A DNA stretch of 64,000 nucleotides from Gracilibacillus massiliensis (GTDB lineage Bacteria; Bacillota; Bacilli; Bacillales; Amphibacillaceae): positions 744,001 to 808,000 of the forward strand of contig NZ_CZRP01000012.1 in assembly GCF_001458115.1 (NCBI RefSeq), in the 5' to 3' direction. Below are positions 1-10,438 of this stretch, in pieces (position 1 is the first letter of the stretch; each line of letters begins with the position of its first letter). Made by a program: the position numbers and the translations under genes. Under the pieces are notes generated by a model, which had not been told where the DNA came from, searched no databases, and was given only the letters and a program-made list of their open reading frames with translations.

Positions 1-2694
1 TTTGTTACGCAATACCATTTGAAGAATACCACCATGACGATAGTAATCCACTTCTACTTCACTTTCAAAGCGAGCAACTACTTCAAATTCTGTCACTGTA
101 CCATCTTCAGCAGTAGCTTTTACTGGTACGATATCACGTGGTTTAACAGACTCATCTACTTGTACTTCAAACGTTTCTGTACCAGTTAAACCTAATGAAT
201 CGGCACTATCACCATCTTTGAATTGAAGTGGCAATACACCCATCATTACTAGGTTTGAACGATGAATACGTTCGAAGCTCTGAGCGATAACTGTTTTAAT
301 TCCTAAAAGGTTTGTACCTTTTGCTGCCCAGTCACGAGAACTTCCCATACCATAATCATTACCAGCTAGTACTACAAGTCCTGTGTTAGCTTCTTGATAT
401 TTCATAGCTGCATCATAAATTGGCATTACATCACCTGTTGGCCAGTAAGTAGTGTAACCACCTTCTGTACCTGGTGCTAGTTGATTTTTGATACGGATGT
501 TGGCAAAAGTACCACGCATCATTATTTCATGATTACCACGACGAGAACCATACGAGTTAAAGTTACGTGGTGATACATCTTTAGATTGTAAATGTTTACC
601 TGCAGGCATATCTTTAGCAATTGCACCTGCTGGTGAAATGTGGTCGGTAGTAACGGAATCACCGAATTTACCAATTGCACGCATACCTGATAAAGGTTCT
701 ACTTTACCTGGTTCTTTAGCTAAACCTTCAAAGAATGGAGGGTTTTGAATATAAGTAGAATCCTCATTCCAAGTATATAATGGTTCATCAGTTGTTTCGA
801 TTGCATTCCATTTTTCATTTGACTCAAACACATTTGCATATTCTTTACGGAAGATTTCCGGAGTAACAACTTTTGCTACTTCATCGCGTACTTCTTCCAT
901 AGAAGGCCATAGATCATCAAAGAATACATCGTTACCATCTTTATCTTGTCCAATTGGTTCATTTTTAAGATCGACATCAACAGTACCAGCTAAAGCGTAT
1001 GCTACTACTAATGGTGGTGATGCTAAGTAGTTAGCTTTTACTAGTGGATGAATACGACCTTCAAAGTTACGGTTACCTGATAATACAGAAGAAACAGTTA
1101 GGTCATTATCTGCGATTGCTTTTTCAATCTCTTCTCTTAATGGACCTGAGTTACCGATACAAGTTGTACAACCATAACCTACTAAGTTAAATCCAAGTTG
1201 ATCTAAATAATGCATTAAACCAGAGTCTTCTAAATAACTTGTAACAACTTTTGATCCAGGTGCTAGTGATGTTTTCACATAAGCTGGTACTTCCAAGCCT
1301 TTTTCGACAGCTTTTTTCGCAAGCAAGCCTGCTCCAAGCATTACATAAGGATTCGAAGTATTTGTACAAGATGTGATCGCTGCAATTGCAACCGCACCTG
1401 TTTTCATAACAGATTTACGTCCGTTTGGATGATCAATCTCTACTTCTTTATCGAATTCTGATTTATCTAAGCCAAAACCTTGATTACCTGCAGGAGCAGT
1501 GATGGCTTCATTAAATGACTTCTGCATATTGGATAAAGGAATCAAGTCTTGTGGACGTTTAGGTCCTGATAAATTTGGCTCTAATTCTGATAAATTAATT
1601 TCTACTAGTTCTGTAAAGTCAGCATCTGCTTGATCTGGTGAATACCATAAACTATTTTCTTTACAATATTTCTCCACTAATGCAATTTGTTCTTCACTAC
1701 GGCCTGTTAGACGAAGGTAGTTTAACGCCTCTGCATCTACAGGGAAGAAACCACAAGTAGCACCATATTCAGGCGCCATATTGGAAATAGTCGCACGGTC
1801 TGCTAGTGGCATATCCTGTAAGCCAGGGCCAAAGAATTCAACAAACTTACCAACTACTTTTTTCTCGCGTAATACTTGTGTAACTTTTAATGCTAAGTCA
1901 GTAGCAGTCGTTCCATTAGGGAAGCTACCAGTAAATTTAACACCAATTACTTCAGGCGCAGGGAAGTATGAAGGTTGTCCAAGCATACCTGCTTCTGCTT
2001 CAATACCACCTACACCCCAACCAAGTACACCTAAACCATTAATCATAGTTGTGTGTGAGTCAGTACCTACAAGCGTATCTGGGAATGCATCAACTTCACC
2101 ATTATCATTTTCCACTCCATGAACAACATTAGCTATGTACTCCAAGTTTACCTGGTGCACGATACCTGTTGCTGGTGGGACAGCACGATAATTATCAAAT
2201 GCCTTTTGTGCCCAATTTAAGAATTCATAACGCTCTGCATTACGTTCAAATTCTAATTCCATATTTGCTTGAAGTGCGTTTCTTGTTCCGTATTCATCTA
2301 CTTGTACAGAGTGGTCTATTACTAAGTCCACAGGTACCTCTGGATTGATTTTATCCGGTGAACCTCCCATATCAACCATTGCTTTTCGTAATGAAGCAAG
2401 GTCAACAACTGCTGGTACACCCGTAAAATCTTGTAAAATTACTCGAGAAGGTTTAAAAGGTACATCTTGTCCTTTTTCTTTCCCCCAGTTTGCTAGACTT
2501 TTTACATGCTCATCTTTAATAACATGTCCATCATATTGACGAATTAATGATTCAAGTAATACACGAACAGAAAAAGGTAAGCGATCGATATTACCAATCC
2601 CTGCTTCTTCTAAAGCTTTTAATTGGTAATAGTTATACGTTTTTCCGTTCAGATCAAATTGTTTTTTTGCTTGAAATGGATTCTGATTTGTCAT
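1..2694 (-). CDS. acnA: Aconitate hydratase AcnA (3' end outside window)
   Basis: Aconitase of the TCA cycle: interconverts citrate and isocitrate through a [4Fe-4S] cluster in the cytoplasm. I translated 898 codons from the ATG at 2694 (start [14 protein letters not shown]). The three cluster cysteines are visible: one in SCTNTSNP near residue 441 and two in [10 protein letters not shown] near residues 507 and 510. The C-terminal swivel domain carries [16 protein letters not shown]. The frame is still open at base 1 (ending MVLRNK), where family members of about 905 residues have only a few residues left, so the gene is nearly complete. An AAGGGGG ribosome site precedes the ATG. In Bacillus the homologue (citB) also acts as an iron-responsive RNA-binding protein; that is family knowledge, not seen here. 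A three-half-site dyad lies upstream. Confidence 0.97.
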   Translation of the reverse strand, partial: MTNQNPFQAKKQFDLNGKTYNYYQLKALEEAGIGNIDRLPFSVRVLLESLIRQYDGHVIKDEHVKSLANWGKEKGQDVPFKPSRVILQDFTGVPAVVDLASLRKAMVDMGGSPDKINPEVPVDLVIDHSVQVDEYGTRNALQANMELEFERNAERYEFLNWAQKAFDNYRAVPPATGIVHQVNLEYIANVVHGVENDNGEVDAFPDTLVGTDSHTTMINGLGVLGWGVGGIEAEAGMLGQPSYFPAPEVIGVKFTGSFPNGTTATDLALKVTQVLREKKVVGKFVEFFGPGLQDMPLADRATISNMAPEYGATCGFFPVDAEALNYLRLTGRSEEQIALVEKYCKENSLWYSPDQADADFTELVEINLSELEPNLSGPKRPQDLIPLSNMQKSFNEAITAPAGNQGFGLDKSEFDKEVEIDHPNGRKSVMKTGAVAIAAITSCTNTSNPYVMLGAGLLAKKAVEKGLEVPAYVKTSLAPGSKVVTSYLEDSGLMHYLDQLGFNLVGYGCTTCIGNSGPLREEIEKAIADNDLTVSSVLSGNRNFEGRIHPLVKANYLASPPLVVAYALAGTVDVDLKNEPIGQDKDGNDVFFDDLWPSMEEVRDEVAKVVTPEIFRKEYANVFESNEKWNAIETTDEPLYTWNEDSTYIQNPPFFEGLAKEPGKVEPLSGMRAIGKFGDSVTTDHISPAGAIAKDMPAGKHLQSKDVSPRNFNSYGSRRGNHEIMMRGTFANIRIKNQLAPGTEGGYTTYWPTGDVMPIYDAAMKYQEANTGLVVLAGNDYGMGSSRDWAAKGTNLLGIKTVIAQSFERIHRSNLVMMGVLPLQFKDGDSADSLGLTGTETFEVQVDESVKPRDIVPVKATAEDGTVTEFEVVARFESEVEVDYYRHGGILQMVLRNK

Positions 2695-2751
2695 CTCGTC
2701 TAGTTACCCCCTTAAAAAATGTTAGACCGAAATCTGATCTCTCGTCTCTAA

Positions 2752-2782
2752 ATACTATATCATATAGTATGCACCATACTAT
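2752..2782 (-). promoter_or_regulatory. Overlapping dyad operator upstream of acnA
   Basis: Three copies of the half-site ATACTAT/ATAGTAT lie at 2752-2758, 2764-2770 and 2776-2782, exactly 12 bp apart and alternating in orientation. They form two overlapping perfect 19-bp palindromes (2752-2770 and 2764-2782). The position is about 60-90 bp upstream of the acnA start. In Bacillus this gene is controlled by CcpC and CodY; the motif here is not the classic CcpC box, so the regulator is unassigned. Confidence 0.6.
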
Positions 2783-2852
2783 TTTAATTGAAATCGGTTT
2801 ATAAGTAAAATGTTTCATCACAAAAATTTAAATAAATTCTATAATAGTTCAG

Positions 2853-3950
2853 TTATTTTTCTTGATAAGGAAGATATATACAAAATGTACTCCCTTTACC
2901 ATTCTCCGATTCAATCTCTAACCGGCCTTTATGATTATCAATAATTTGATTAGAAATCATCAGACCTAATCCGGTTCCGTTTTTCTTAGTGGTAAAAAAA
3001 GGCTCCTTCAATTTATGGATGAGGTGTCTTGGAATACCTGGTCCTTCATCTTTAACCGCAATCAGACACTCATGATCTATTTTCTTCATTAAAACATGGA
3101 TTTTTCCACCTTCTGTCATTTCTTCAATTGCATTTTTTATTAAATTTATAAATACTTGTTTTATTTGAGAACGATCACAATGAACCATTAATTCGTCATT
3201 TACTTCTAATATGAGGTCTATATCATAGAGGTTAGCTTGCGTACGTAGCAATGTTATAACATCTGATAACATTTCATACATATTTTCATCATTTTTATCG
3301 TCTGTCATTGGTTTGGAGATAAATAATAATTCAGAGGTTATCGAGTTAATTTTGTCAATTTCATCTATCATTATTTTATAATACTCACTTTTGCTATCAA
3401 CGCCACTTTGCAATAATTGCACAAATCCCTTCAGAGAAGTAAGTGGATTTCTAATTTCATGAGCAATACCTGCAGCAAGTTGACCAGCAATGGACATTTT
3501 TTCAGATCGTATTAACATTTCTTCTGCTTGCTTCTTATCTGAAATATCTCTCGAAATTGAAAGAACTTTATTTTGGCCATCCCATCTAATAACTTGCATC
3601 ATTGTTTCAAAAACTATATACCTTCCAATTTGATTACGGATATGTATATAAAACTTCTGTTCTTCACTATTCTTTATGTCAAAATACGTTCTCAGATATT
3701 TTTGATCATCAGACATAATATAACGAAAAACAGACTTACCAAGTAATTGTGATTTAGTAAAACCTAGTACTTGCTTAACTGATTCCGATATATAATTAAT
3801 TTTGCCCGCATCATCACTAATACAAATTAAATCAAATCCATTGACTTCGATTTTATTTAAGATATCTTTTGGTAATTCAGAAAGCATGATATTTTTAGTA
3901 GTTTCGTCATTGACACTCGTGCCTTCTGGCTGGCCGACATAGTTTAGCAA
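2853..3950 (-). CDS. PAS-domain sensor histidine kinase (sporulation-kinase type)
   Basis: Soluble sensor kinase of 365 residues with no membrane segment. A PAS domain spans about residues 28-140. The HisKA dimerisation helix has phospho-acceptor His164 in AAGIAHEIRNPLTS. The HATPase domain shows the N box (NLIKNAIEEM), G1 box (DEGPGIP), F box (EPFFTTK) and G2 box (GTGLGL). This architecture matches the KinA/KinE-like kinases that feed the Spo0A phosphorelay, but no response regulator is adjacent, so the partner is inferred. The start is a TTG at 3950 preceded by a GGGGG-containing site 7 bases upstream; ATG codons further in would remove part of the leader before the PAS domain. The gene stands alone upstream of acnA. 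Confidence 0.85.
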   Translation of the reverse strand: MLNYVGQPEGTSVNDETTKNIMLSELPKDILNKIEVNGFDLICISDDAGKINYISESVKQVLGFTKSQLLGKSVFRYIMSDDQKYLRTYFDIKNSEEQKFYIHIRNQIGRYIVFETMMQVIRWDGQNKVLSISRDISDKKQAEEMLIRSEKMSIAGQLAAGIAHEIRNPLTSLKGFVQLLQSGVDSKSEYYKIMIDEIDKINSITSELLFISKPMTDDKNDENMYEMLSDVITLLRTQANLYDIDLILEVNDELMVHCDRSQIKQVFINLIKNAIEEMTEGGKIHVLMKKIDHECLIAVKDEGPGIPRHLIHKLKEPFFTTKKNGTGLGLMISNQIIDNHKGRLEIESENGKGSTFCIYLPYQEK

Positions 3951-4151
3951 GGCTTTTCCCCCTAACTTTGAATATGTATCGTTTATAAATACGTGTAATC
4001 ATGCTATAATAGCAACGTTCTTGTAATTTATATGAGAAATTTGGATTTTTATGACTTAATATATGATTCATTGTTATATTACTATATTTTTCCTCAAAAT
4101 AAAATGCTCTTTCTATTAATTAGCAATATTACTAACTAGGAGGTGTAGCTC

Positions 4152-4637
4152 ATGACGTTCGGTTATATGATGCTCATCGTATTTTGGACATTTATTTTAT
4201 TAGGTCTTATGACAATCGGTGGCTACTTTATGTTTCGAAAATTTTTAAAAAGTTTACCAAAAGATGATGGAAAGTCTGATTTAGATTGGGAAAAATTCTA
4301 TATCAGTAAATCAAAACATTTATGGAAAGAATCTGAGAAAGCCTTTCTAGAAGAATTAGTTTCTCCTGTCCCAGAATTATTTCGAGACGTAGCGAGGCAA
4401 AAAATTGCTGGTAAAGTGGGGCAGTTAGCATTGGAGAAAAAAGAAAAGCAGATTACACAAAACACTTTGATTCAAGGCTACATAATGGCTACACCAAAGC
4501 GAGATCATAAGTTCCTACGAAAGAAATTAAAAGAAAAGAAAATAGACGTTACACCTTATGAAAGCTATTTTGATTATTCCCCAGAAGATTATAGAAATAA
4601 AAAATACGCAGCAAGATCACGTAAAGAAACCCCTTAA
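4152..4637 (+). CDS. yneK: DUF2621 membrane-anchored protein, YneK family
   Basis: A 161-residue protein of unknown function in the YneK/DUF2621 family. One N-terminal membrane segment (about residues 5-27) is followed by a charged cytoplasmic domain rich in Lys and Glu, with the conserved SPVPELFRDVAR and PYESYFDYSPEDY segments. A strong AGGAGGTG site precedes the ATG. The family is restricted to spore-forming Bacillaceae, and in B. subtilis the gene also lies between ccdA and the aconitase gene, which supports the name. It is convergent with the antiporter-subunit gene and its stop codon lies in the loop of a shared terminator. Confidence 0.8.
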   Translation: MTFGYMMLIVFWTFILLGLMTIGGYFMFRKFLKSLPKDDGKSDLDWEKFYISKSKHLWKESEKAFLEELVSPVPELFRDVARQKIAGKVGQLALEKKEKQITQNTLIQGYIMATPKRDHKFLRKKLKEKKIDVTPYESYFDYSPEDYRNKKYAARSRKETP

Positions 4638-4658
4638 ACGTGTCTTGCTGCGTTTTTG
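4607..4658. terminator. Bidirectional terminator between yneK and mnhB-like gene
   Basis: A 10-bp stem CGCAGCAAGA / TCTTGCTGCG (4607-4616 and 4643-4652), extended inward by CACGT/ACGTG pairing, is followed by TTTTT on the + strand and by a T-rich run on the - strand. The yneK stop codon is inside the loop. Confidence 0.85.
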
Positions 4659-4659
4659 A

Positions 4660-5085
4660 TTACCGGTCACTTGAAATCGTCAGTACAATCGTCATTGTAA
4701 CACCAATAACCGTTAAATATACACCTAAATCAAATAACAAAGCAGTAGCTAATTCCATTTTTCCAAAAATAGGGAAATTGAAATAATCATAAGTTTGACT
4801 TAAGAAGGGCTCACCGAAAATAAAGGAACCAACACCTGTAGCAATAGCTATGATTAAACCGATCGTTAATAACGTGCGATAGTTTATTGGTAACACTTTG
4901 TGTATCGCTCGCTCACCATAGGCCATATACATCAAAATAATTGCAGCTGCTGTCACCAAACCACCGATAAATCCACCACCTGGTGCGTTATGCCCTGCAA
5001 AAAATAGATTAACTGAAAAACCAAATAAAATAAAAGAAATTAATACCGTCATTGTTTTTAAAATTAAATCATTTGTTTTTACCAT
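4660..5085 (-). CDS. Orphan Na+/H+ antiporter subunit B (MnhB/MrpB family)
   Basis: A 141-residue integral membrane protein with four predicted helices (about residues 9-29, 37-55, 70-90 and 113-137). It shows the MnhB signature FFAGHNAPGGGFIGGLV and has the full length of an MrpB subunit. MrpB normally works only as part of the seven-subunit Mrp/Mnh complex that exports Na+ in exchange for H+. None of the other subunits is in this window. Possible readings are a stray duplicated subunit that joins an Mrp complex encoded elsewhere, or a protein with an independent role. It occupies the place held by yneI/yneJ in B. subtilis. An AGGAGG site precedes the ATG. Confidence 0.85.
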   Translation of the reverse strand: MVKTNDLILKTMTVLISFILFGFSVNLFFAGHNAPGGGFIGGLVTAAAIILMYMAYGERAIHKVLPINYRTLLTIGLIIAIATGVGSFIFGEPFLSQTYDYFNFPIFGKMELATALLFDLGVYLTVIGVTMTIVLTISSDR

Positions 5086-5126
5086 ATACCATTCCTCCTA
5101 GCAATTATGTTCTCCAAAGTGTATCT

Positions 5127-5831
5127 TTAGAATCCTTGAAAATTAAAAAATCCGGCAAGAAAAGATGTTAATTTTGTCATTAGATCAAAAAACAAGAAAA
5201 AACCCATAAATATCATCACGTAGCCACCAATTTTCACAAGCTTTTGTGAATTACGTTTGATCCATTTCATTTTACCAACAAAGAAAGCTAAAATAAAGAA
5301 TGGAATAGAAAATCCTAACGAGTATGCTGTCATTAGTAGAATACCTACTTCCGTATTCGTTGCAGCTAATGATATTACAGCCATTAAAATTGGTCCCGTA
5401 CAAGGAGTCCAACCAAGCGAAAAGGCCATACCGATAATAAAAGAACCCAGAAATCCTGCTGGACGATTCTTGAAATGTACTTTCTTTTCTTTCATCAAAA
5501 AGTCAAAATTCAATGCCCCGATAATAATCAATCCGAAAAAGATAATTAATATCGCTCCAACTTGTCGTATTAAATCATCCCATCTTGTCAGAAATTCACC
5601 AATAAAACTAGTGGTAAAGCCGAGAATTAAAAATATACTTGAAAAACCAATCAAGAAAAATAATGTATGTAAGATACTTTTATAATTAAACATAGCATTT
5701 TCTTGTCTTATATCGTTTACACTCATTCCTGTGATATAGGATAAAAAGGCAGGATAAAGTGGTAATACACATGGAGAAATAAAAGATAAAAAGCCGGCAC
5801 CAAATGCAATAAAAATATTCACTTCTGTCAA
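5127..5831 (-). CDS. ccdA: Cytochrome c biogenesis / thiol-disulfide transporter CcdA
   Basis: A 234-residue polytopic membrane protein that carries reducing equivalents across the membrane for cytochrome c maturation and, in Bacillus, for spore synthesis. The two redox-active cysteines are in FISPCVLPLYP and GWTPCTGPIL, within six predicted membrane segments. The frame could begin at a GTG at 5840, but the only Shine-Dalgarno-like GGAG overlaps that codon. The TTG at 5831 lies about 8 bases after it and gives a start (M-TEVNIFIAFGAG) that aligns with the family N-terminus, so TTG is chosen. The thioredoxin-like partner (ResA type) is not in the window. Confidence 0.93.
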   Translation of the reverse strand: MTEVNIFIAFGAGFLSFISPCVLPLYPAFLSYITGMSVNDIRQENAMFNYKSILHTLFFLIGFSSIFLILGFTTSFIGEFLTRWDDLIRQVGAILIIFFGLIIIGALNFDFLMKEKKVHFKNRPAGFLGSFIIGMAFSLGWTPCTGPILMAVISLAATNTEVGILLMTAYSLGFSIPFFILAFFVGKMKWIKRNSQKLVKIGGYVMIFMGFFLFFDLMTKLTSFLAGFFNFQGF

Positions 5832-5940
5832 ATTGGTCACTCCAAACCAAGAATTTATAGTTATCTATTCCTATAAATATGATAAAACCCTTGCTATAAA
5901 TAAGCAAGGATTCTAATTCGACAATTATGTTACAATGCGT

Positions 5941-6165
5941 TTATTTGTTATCCATTTGATTATTCATCGAACGCATCATTTGTTTAATTTTCTTTTGCGA
6001 TGGTTTTTGACCCATCTGCATCATTAAAGTTCGTAGCATTTGTTCGTTAATTGGTGGGTTTTTCTTTAAGTAATTCATCATATACTTTCTCGCAATAAAA
6101 AAGCCTAATGCCACACCAGCAATTAGAGCACCTACTGCGATAAGTATTACCCAAATTGTACTCAT
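5941..6165 (-). CDS. yneF: UPF0154 small membrane protein YneF
   Basis: A 74-residue protein with one N-terminal membrane helix (about residues 4-25, ending FFIARKYM) and a conserved basic tail carrying [20 protein letters not shown], the UPF0154/YneF signature. The function is unknown; family members lie next to tkt and ccdA throughout Bacillaceae, as here. A GGAGG site precedes the ATG. The short gaps to ccdA (about 110 bp) and tkt hold no other gene. Confidence 0.9.
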   Translation of the reverse strand: MSTIWVILIAVGALIAGVALGFFIARKYMMNYLKKNPPINEQMLRTLMMQMGQKPSQKKIKQMMRSMNNQMDNK

Positions 6166-6253
6166 TCACTGTTCCTCCTTCAACTCGTCTCTTATACAGT
6201 ATAGTAAAAGTTATCTAATAATACAAGCACTTGTTTACGAGATAACTTATTAA

Positions 6254-6289
6254 AAATGGGACGAGGAACCCGGTCCCTCGTCCCATTTA
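6254..6289 (-). terminator. Terminator downstream of tkt
   Basis: A 13-bp perfect stem (AAATGGGACGAGG / CCTCGTCCCATTT at 6255-6267 and about 6275-6287) with a short loop and T-rich flanks lies just after the tkt stop codon. Confidence 0.85.
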
Positions 6290-6293
6290 TTAA

Positions 6294-8294
6294 TTAGAAT
6301 AATTCATTAACGTGTTTAACGACATTCTCAACAGTGAAACCATATTCTTCAATGATTTTGTTTCCGTTAGCTGAAGCGCCAAACGTGTCAATTGTAATCG
6401 TTTTTCCTTCGATACCTACATAGCGTTCCCATCCAAGAGATGAAGCCATTTCAATACCTACTCGTTTAGTAACTGCTTTTGGAAGCACTGATTCTTTATA
6501 AGAAGCATCTTGCTTATCAAAGCGATCCCATGATGGAATACTTACAACACTAACATCTTTACCTTGTTCTTTTAATGCTGCTTGTGCTTTAACTGCAAGT
6601 TGTACTTCTGAACCAGTTGCAACTAAAATCGCATCTGGTGTTTCTTTTGAAGCTGGGCTTACTACATACCCACCTTTTTTAACGCCTTCATATGCATTTT
6701 CAGCTGTACCATCAAGTGTTGGTAGACCTTGACGTGTAAGAACTAATGCAGTTGGCTGGTCAGTTGATTCAATAGCTAAACGCCATGCAGCCTGTACTTC
6801 ATTTCCATCTGCCGGACGAATTACAGACAAGTTTGGCATAGCTCTGAACGCTGCTAGTTGTTCAACAGGCTCATGAGTTGGTCCGTCTTCCCCTACTGCA
6901 ATAGAATCATGTGTTAATACATATGTGACAGGCAGGTTTTGAATCGCTGATAAACGAACCGCTGGACGTAAGTAGTCACTAAATACGAAGAACGTACCAC
7001 CGAATACTTTTAGTCCGCCGTGTAACGCCATACCATTTAGCGCTGCTGCCATTGCAAATTCACGTACCCCAAACCAAATATTACGCTCATCTGGAGTTGC
7101 AGCAGAGAAATCACCAGCATTGTTAATATTCGTTTTGTTTGAACCTGCTAAATCGGCACTACCGCCAAATAAAGAAGGTACTGCATCTGCAATCGCATTT
7201 AATACTTCACCTGAAGTAGCACGTGTTGCTGCTTCGTCTTTTCCAGCTTCATATACAGGAAGGTTTTTATCCCATCCTTCAGGTAATTTTTTATTGATCG
7301 CATCATCAAGTTCTTTACCTATTTCAGGATATGCTTTTTTGTATGAATCAAACAATTCATTCCATTTTTGTTCTACTTCTTTACCTTTTTCTACAATTTT
7401 CTTGTTGAAATCCTGGTAAACTTCGTCAGGTACATGGAAATCTTCATGTTCCCATTTATAATATTCTTTTGTTAGAGTGACTTCATCTGTTCCTAATGGG
7501 GCACCGTGTGAAGCTGATGAAGCTGATTTGTTTGGTGAACCATAACCAATTACTGTTTTCACTTCAATTAGTGTTGGTTGGTCTTGGTTTTGTTTCGCTT
7601 CTTCAATTGCTTTTGAAATGGCTTTTGTATCATTACCATCTTCAACACGAATTACTTGCCATCCATAAGCTTTGAAACGATCTTCTACATTCTCAGAGAA
7701 TGATTTATTAAGCTCTCCATCCAATGAGATATCATTAGAATCATAAAGTGCAATAAGTTTACCTAACTTTAAGTGTCCTGCTAATGATGCCGTTTCATGT
7801 GAGATACCTTCCATTAAATCTCCATCACTAACAATGGCATACGTGTGGTGATCTACAACATTGTGATTGTCTTTGTTGTATTTTGCAGCTAGATGTTTTT
7901 CTGCCATAGCCATACCTACACTCATAGCAATACCTTGTCCTAATGGACCAGTAGTTGCTTCTACCCCATCTGTATGATGAACTTCAGGGTGACCTGGTGT
8001 TTTAGAATCCCATTGACGAAATCCTTTAAGGTCATCAATTGAAACATCATAACCTGATAAGTGTAATAAGCTGTAAAGTAGCATAGAGCCGTGACCTGCA
8101 GAAAGTACAAAACGGTCACGATTAAACCATTTAGAGCTCTTTGGGTTATGGTTCATGTGTTCAGTCCAAAGTGTGTAAGCCATTGGGGCAGCGCCCATTG
8201 GTAAACCTGGATGACCAGAATTAGCTTTTTCAATCGCGTCTATAGACAACGTTCGAATTGCATTAATAGACATTTGTTCCGTTTGGTTTGACAT
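6294..8294 (-). CDS. tkt: Transketolase
   Basis: Thiamine-diphosphate enzyme of the pentose phosphate pathway; transfers two-carbon ketol units between sugar phosphates. The product of 666 residues is of normal length. The N-terminal ThDP domain carries [12 protein letters not shown] and the GDG motif in [12 protein letters not shown]. The central Pyr domain has the acid-base region [16 protein letters not shown], and the C-terminal domain ends [14 protein letters not shown]. An in-frame upstream extension to 8318 exists, but the ATG at 8294 has a well placed AAAGGGGA site and gives the usual MSNQTEQMS start. It is followed by its own terminator and lies between ynzC and yneF, as in B. subtilis. 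Confidence 0.97.
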   Translation of the reverse strand: MSNQTEQMSINAIRTLSIDAIEKANSGHPGLPMGAAPMAYTLWTEHMNHNPKSSKWFNRDRFVLSAGHGSMLLYSLLHLSGYDVSIDDLKGFRQWDSKTPGHPEVHHTDGVEATTGPLGQGIAMSVGMAMAEKHLAAKYNKDNHNVVDHHTYAIVSDGDLMEGISHETASLAGHLKLGKLIALYDSNDISLDGELNKSFSENVEDRFKAYGWQVIRVEDGNDTKAISKAIEEAKQNQDQPTLIEVKTVIGYGSPNKSASSASHGAPLGTDEVTLTKEYYKWEHEDFHVPDEVYQDFNKKIVEKGKEVEQKWNELFDSYKKAYPEIGKELDDAINKKLPEGWDKNLPVYEAGKDEAATRATSGEVLNAIADAVPSLFGGSADLAGSNKTNINNAGDFSAATPDERNIWFGVREFAMAAALNGMALHGGLKVFGGTFFVFSDYLRPAVRLSAIQNLPVTYVLTHDSIAVGEDGPTHEPVEQLAAFRAMPNLSVIRPADGNEVQAAWRLAIESTDQPTALVLTRQGLPTLDGTAENAYEGVKKGGYVVSPASKETPDAILVATGSEVQLAVKAQAALKEQGKDVSVVSIPSWDRFDKQDASYKESVLPKAVTKRVGIEMASSLGWERYVGIEGKTITIDTFGASANGNKIIEEYGFTVENVVKHVNELF

Positions 8295-8457
8295 GATTTT
8301 TCCCCTTTCGATATGCAAAAATATGTACGCACATTTATAATCCTATAACGAAATGATGTTAAAGACAAGTATATCAACAAAAAATGCAACATTTTTCTGA
8401 ATTTTTATCAGTTTTTGCTATATTAATGACAGTATAAGATAGAAAAAGAACAACTCA

Positions 8458-8685
8458 TTACTTTTTCTTTGACTGTAATTTCTTTAATTTTTCAGGAGTT
8501 ACGTCATTTCCATTTGGATCGACAACGGTCATCCCCTTCATATGGTTCTTAAAAGATTTTCTAACATTCTTTAAATAAGCTTCCCGTAATGTTTTTTGTT
8601 CTTTTTTTTCTTCTTCACTTAATCCTTCATTTTTTGATTTATTTGCTAGTTCATTAATACGAGCAATTTTCTCCTTTGATAACAT
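8458..8685 (-). CDS. ynzC: DUF896 protein YnzC
   Basis: A 75-residue basic protein of the UPF0291/DUF896 family, predicted to form a three-helix bundle: LSKEKIARINELANK, then EEEKKEQKTLREAYL, then a disordered Lys-rich end. The biochemical role is unknown; in B. subtilis it is encoded in the SOS-regulated yneA-yneB-ynzC operon. Here it lies about 120 bp beyond yneB with a terminator between them, so SOS co-transcription would depend on read-through. The ATG at 8685 is preferred over a GTG three codons earlier because AGAGG is spaced correctly for it. Confidence 0.9.
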   Translation of the reverse strand: MLSKEKIARINELANKSKNEGLSEEEKKEQKTLREAYLKNVRKSFKNHMKGMTVVDPNGNDVTPEKLKKLQSKKK

Positions 8686-8763
8686 CACTAACACCTCTTT
8701 TCTCTCGTATTATTTTATTACTGCTTCTATATTTGAAATGAATTGTACTTGGCATCATTCAAC

Positions 8764-8792
8764 AAAAAAGAGTATACACAAATTGTATACTC
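8764..8792 (-). terminator. Terminator after yneB
   Basis: A 9-bp perfect stem GAGTATACA / TGTATACTC (8770-8778 and 8784-8792) with a 5-base loop is followed, on the minus strand, by six T residues. Confidence 0.85.
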
Positions 8793-8802
8793 TCCATTTA
8801 TT

Positions 8803-9577
<775 letters not shown>

Positions 9578-9593
9578 ATTAAATCCCTCCACA

Positions 9594-9605
9594 GAACTTT
9601 TGTTC
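9594..9605. promoter_or_regulatory. LexA box 1
   Basis: Perfect GAAC-TTTT-GTTC, matching the Bacillus LexA consensus, located just downstream of the -10 of the membrane-peptide/yneB promoter, where a bound repressor would block initiation. Confidence 0.9.
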
Positions 9606-9613
9606 GTACTTTC

Positions 9614-9641
9614 ATTATACACGAACAAATGTTCATGTCAA
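9614..9641 (-). promoter_or_regulatory. SigA promoter of the membrane-peptide/yneB operon
   Basis: On the minus strand TTGACA (9636-9641) and TATAAT (9614-9619) are both perfect consensus hexamers 16 bp apart. LexA box 2 fills the spacer. Confidence 0.9.
9623..9634. promoter_or_regulatory. LexA box 2
   Basis: Perfect GAAC-AAAT-GTTC lying between the -35 and -10 of the yneB-side promoter; 29 bp centre to centre from boxes 1 and 3. Confidence 0.92.
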
Positions 9642-9651
9642 CAGTTTTTTC

Positions 9652-9663
9652 GAACGAATGTTT
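9652..9663. promoter_or_regulatory. LexA box 3 (autoregulatory)
   Basis: GAAC-GAAT-GTTT, one mismatch from the consensus, overlapping the -35 of the lexA promoter. The weaker match fits the usual partial autorepression of lexA. Confidence 0.8.
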
Positions 9664-9690
9664 GTAATACTTACGATGCTATGCTATAAT
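9662..9690 (+). promoter_or_regulatory. lexA promoter
   Basis: TTGTAA (9662-9667) and a perfect TATAAT (9685-9690) are separated by 17 bp, 37 bp upstream of the lexA ATG. Confidence 0.8.
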
Positions 9691-9726
9691 TTGGTTAATA
9701 AATAATACGCATGAGGAGATTCAAAT

Positions 9727-10347
9727 ATGACAAATCTATCAAAACGACAAGAGGAGATACTAGCTTACATTAAAGAGCAAGTAGACCTTAAAGGCTACCC
9801 ACCTTCAGTAAGAGAAATTGGAGAAGCTGTTGGATTAGCTTCAAGTTCAACTGTTCATGGCCATTTAGCTAGACTTGAAAAAAAGGGTTATATTAGAAGA
9901 GATCCGACAAAACCACGTGCCATTGAAGTTCTTCAGCAAGAAGGAGAATTTGAAATTCCAAAAACCGAGGCAACGTTTGCTCCAGTAATAGGTAAAGTTA
10001 CCGCAGGGATACCAATTACTGCTGTCGAAAACATTGAAGAATACATTCCTATTCCAAATAATGAAATGCATGCGAGTGAACAATTATTCGTTCTTATTAT
10101 TGAAGGGGATAGTATGATCGAAGCCGGTATTTTAAATGGTGATAAAGTCATTATTAAACAACAAAACACAGCAATTAACGGAGATATCGTAGTAGCGATG
10201 ACAGAAGACAGTGAAGCAACTGTGAAACGGTTCTTTAAAGAAAAAGACCATATCAGACTACAACCAGAAAACGCGACGATGGATGCCTTTATTTATGAAA
10301 ATGTTAGCATTTTAGGTAAAGTCGTAGGTTTATATAGAAGTTTATAA
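9727..10347 (+). CDS. lexA: SOS repressor LexA
   Basis: A 206-residue repressor of the SOS regulon that cleaves itself when RecA filaments form on single-stranded DNA. The N-terminal winged helix-turn-helix spans residues 1-65 ([24 protein letters not shown]). The scissile bond is Ala93-Gly94 in GKVTAGIP; the catalytic dyad is Ser129 (EGDSM) and Lys167 (TVKRFF). A GAGGAG site precedes the ATG. It is divergent from the yneB operon, with three LexA boxes in the shared region, so it controls itself and its neighbours; the recA gene in this window has a further near-consensus box. Confidence 0.97.
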   Translation: MTNLSKRQEEILAYIKEQVDLKGYPPSVREIGEAVGLASSSTVHGHLARLEKKGYIRRDPTKPRAIEVLQQEGEFEIPKTEATFAPVIGKVTAGIPITAVENIEEYIPIPNNEMHASEQLFVLIIEGDSMIEAGILNGDKVIIKQQNTAINGDIVVAMTEDSEATVKRFFKEKDHIRLQPENATMDAFIYENVSILGKVVGLYRSL

Positions 10348-10349
10348 CA

Positions 10350-10386
10350 AAAAGAAGTGCGTATAAGTTCTGAACGCACTTCTTTT
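10350..10386 (+). terminator. Terminator of lexA
   Basis: A 13-bp stem AAAAGAAGTGCGT / ACGCACTTCTTTT (10350-10362 and 10374-10386) with an 11-base loop directly follows the lexA stop. Confidence 0.88.
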
Positions 10387-10438
10387 ACATTTTATAGTAT
10401 TATTTCGTCCTCACTTACTGTACATTCACTTTATTCTG

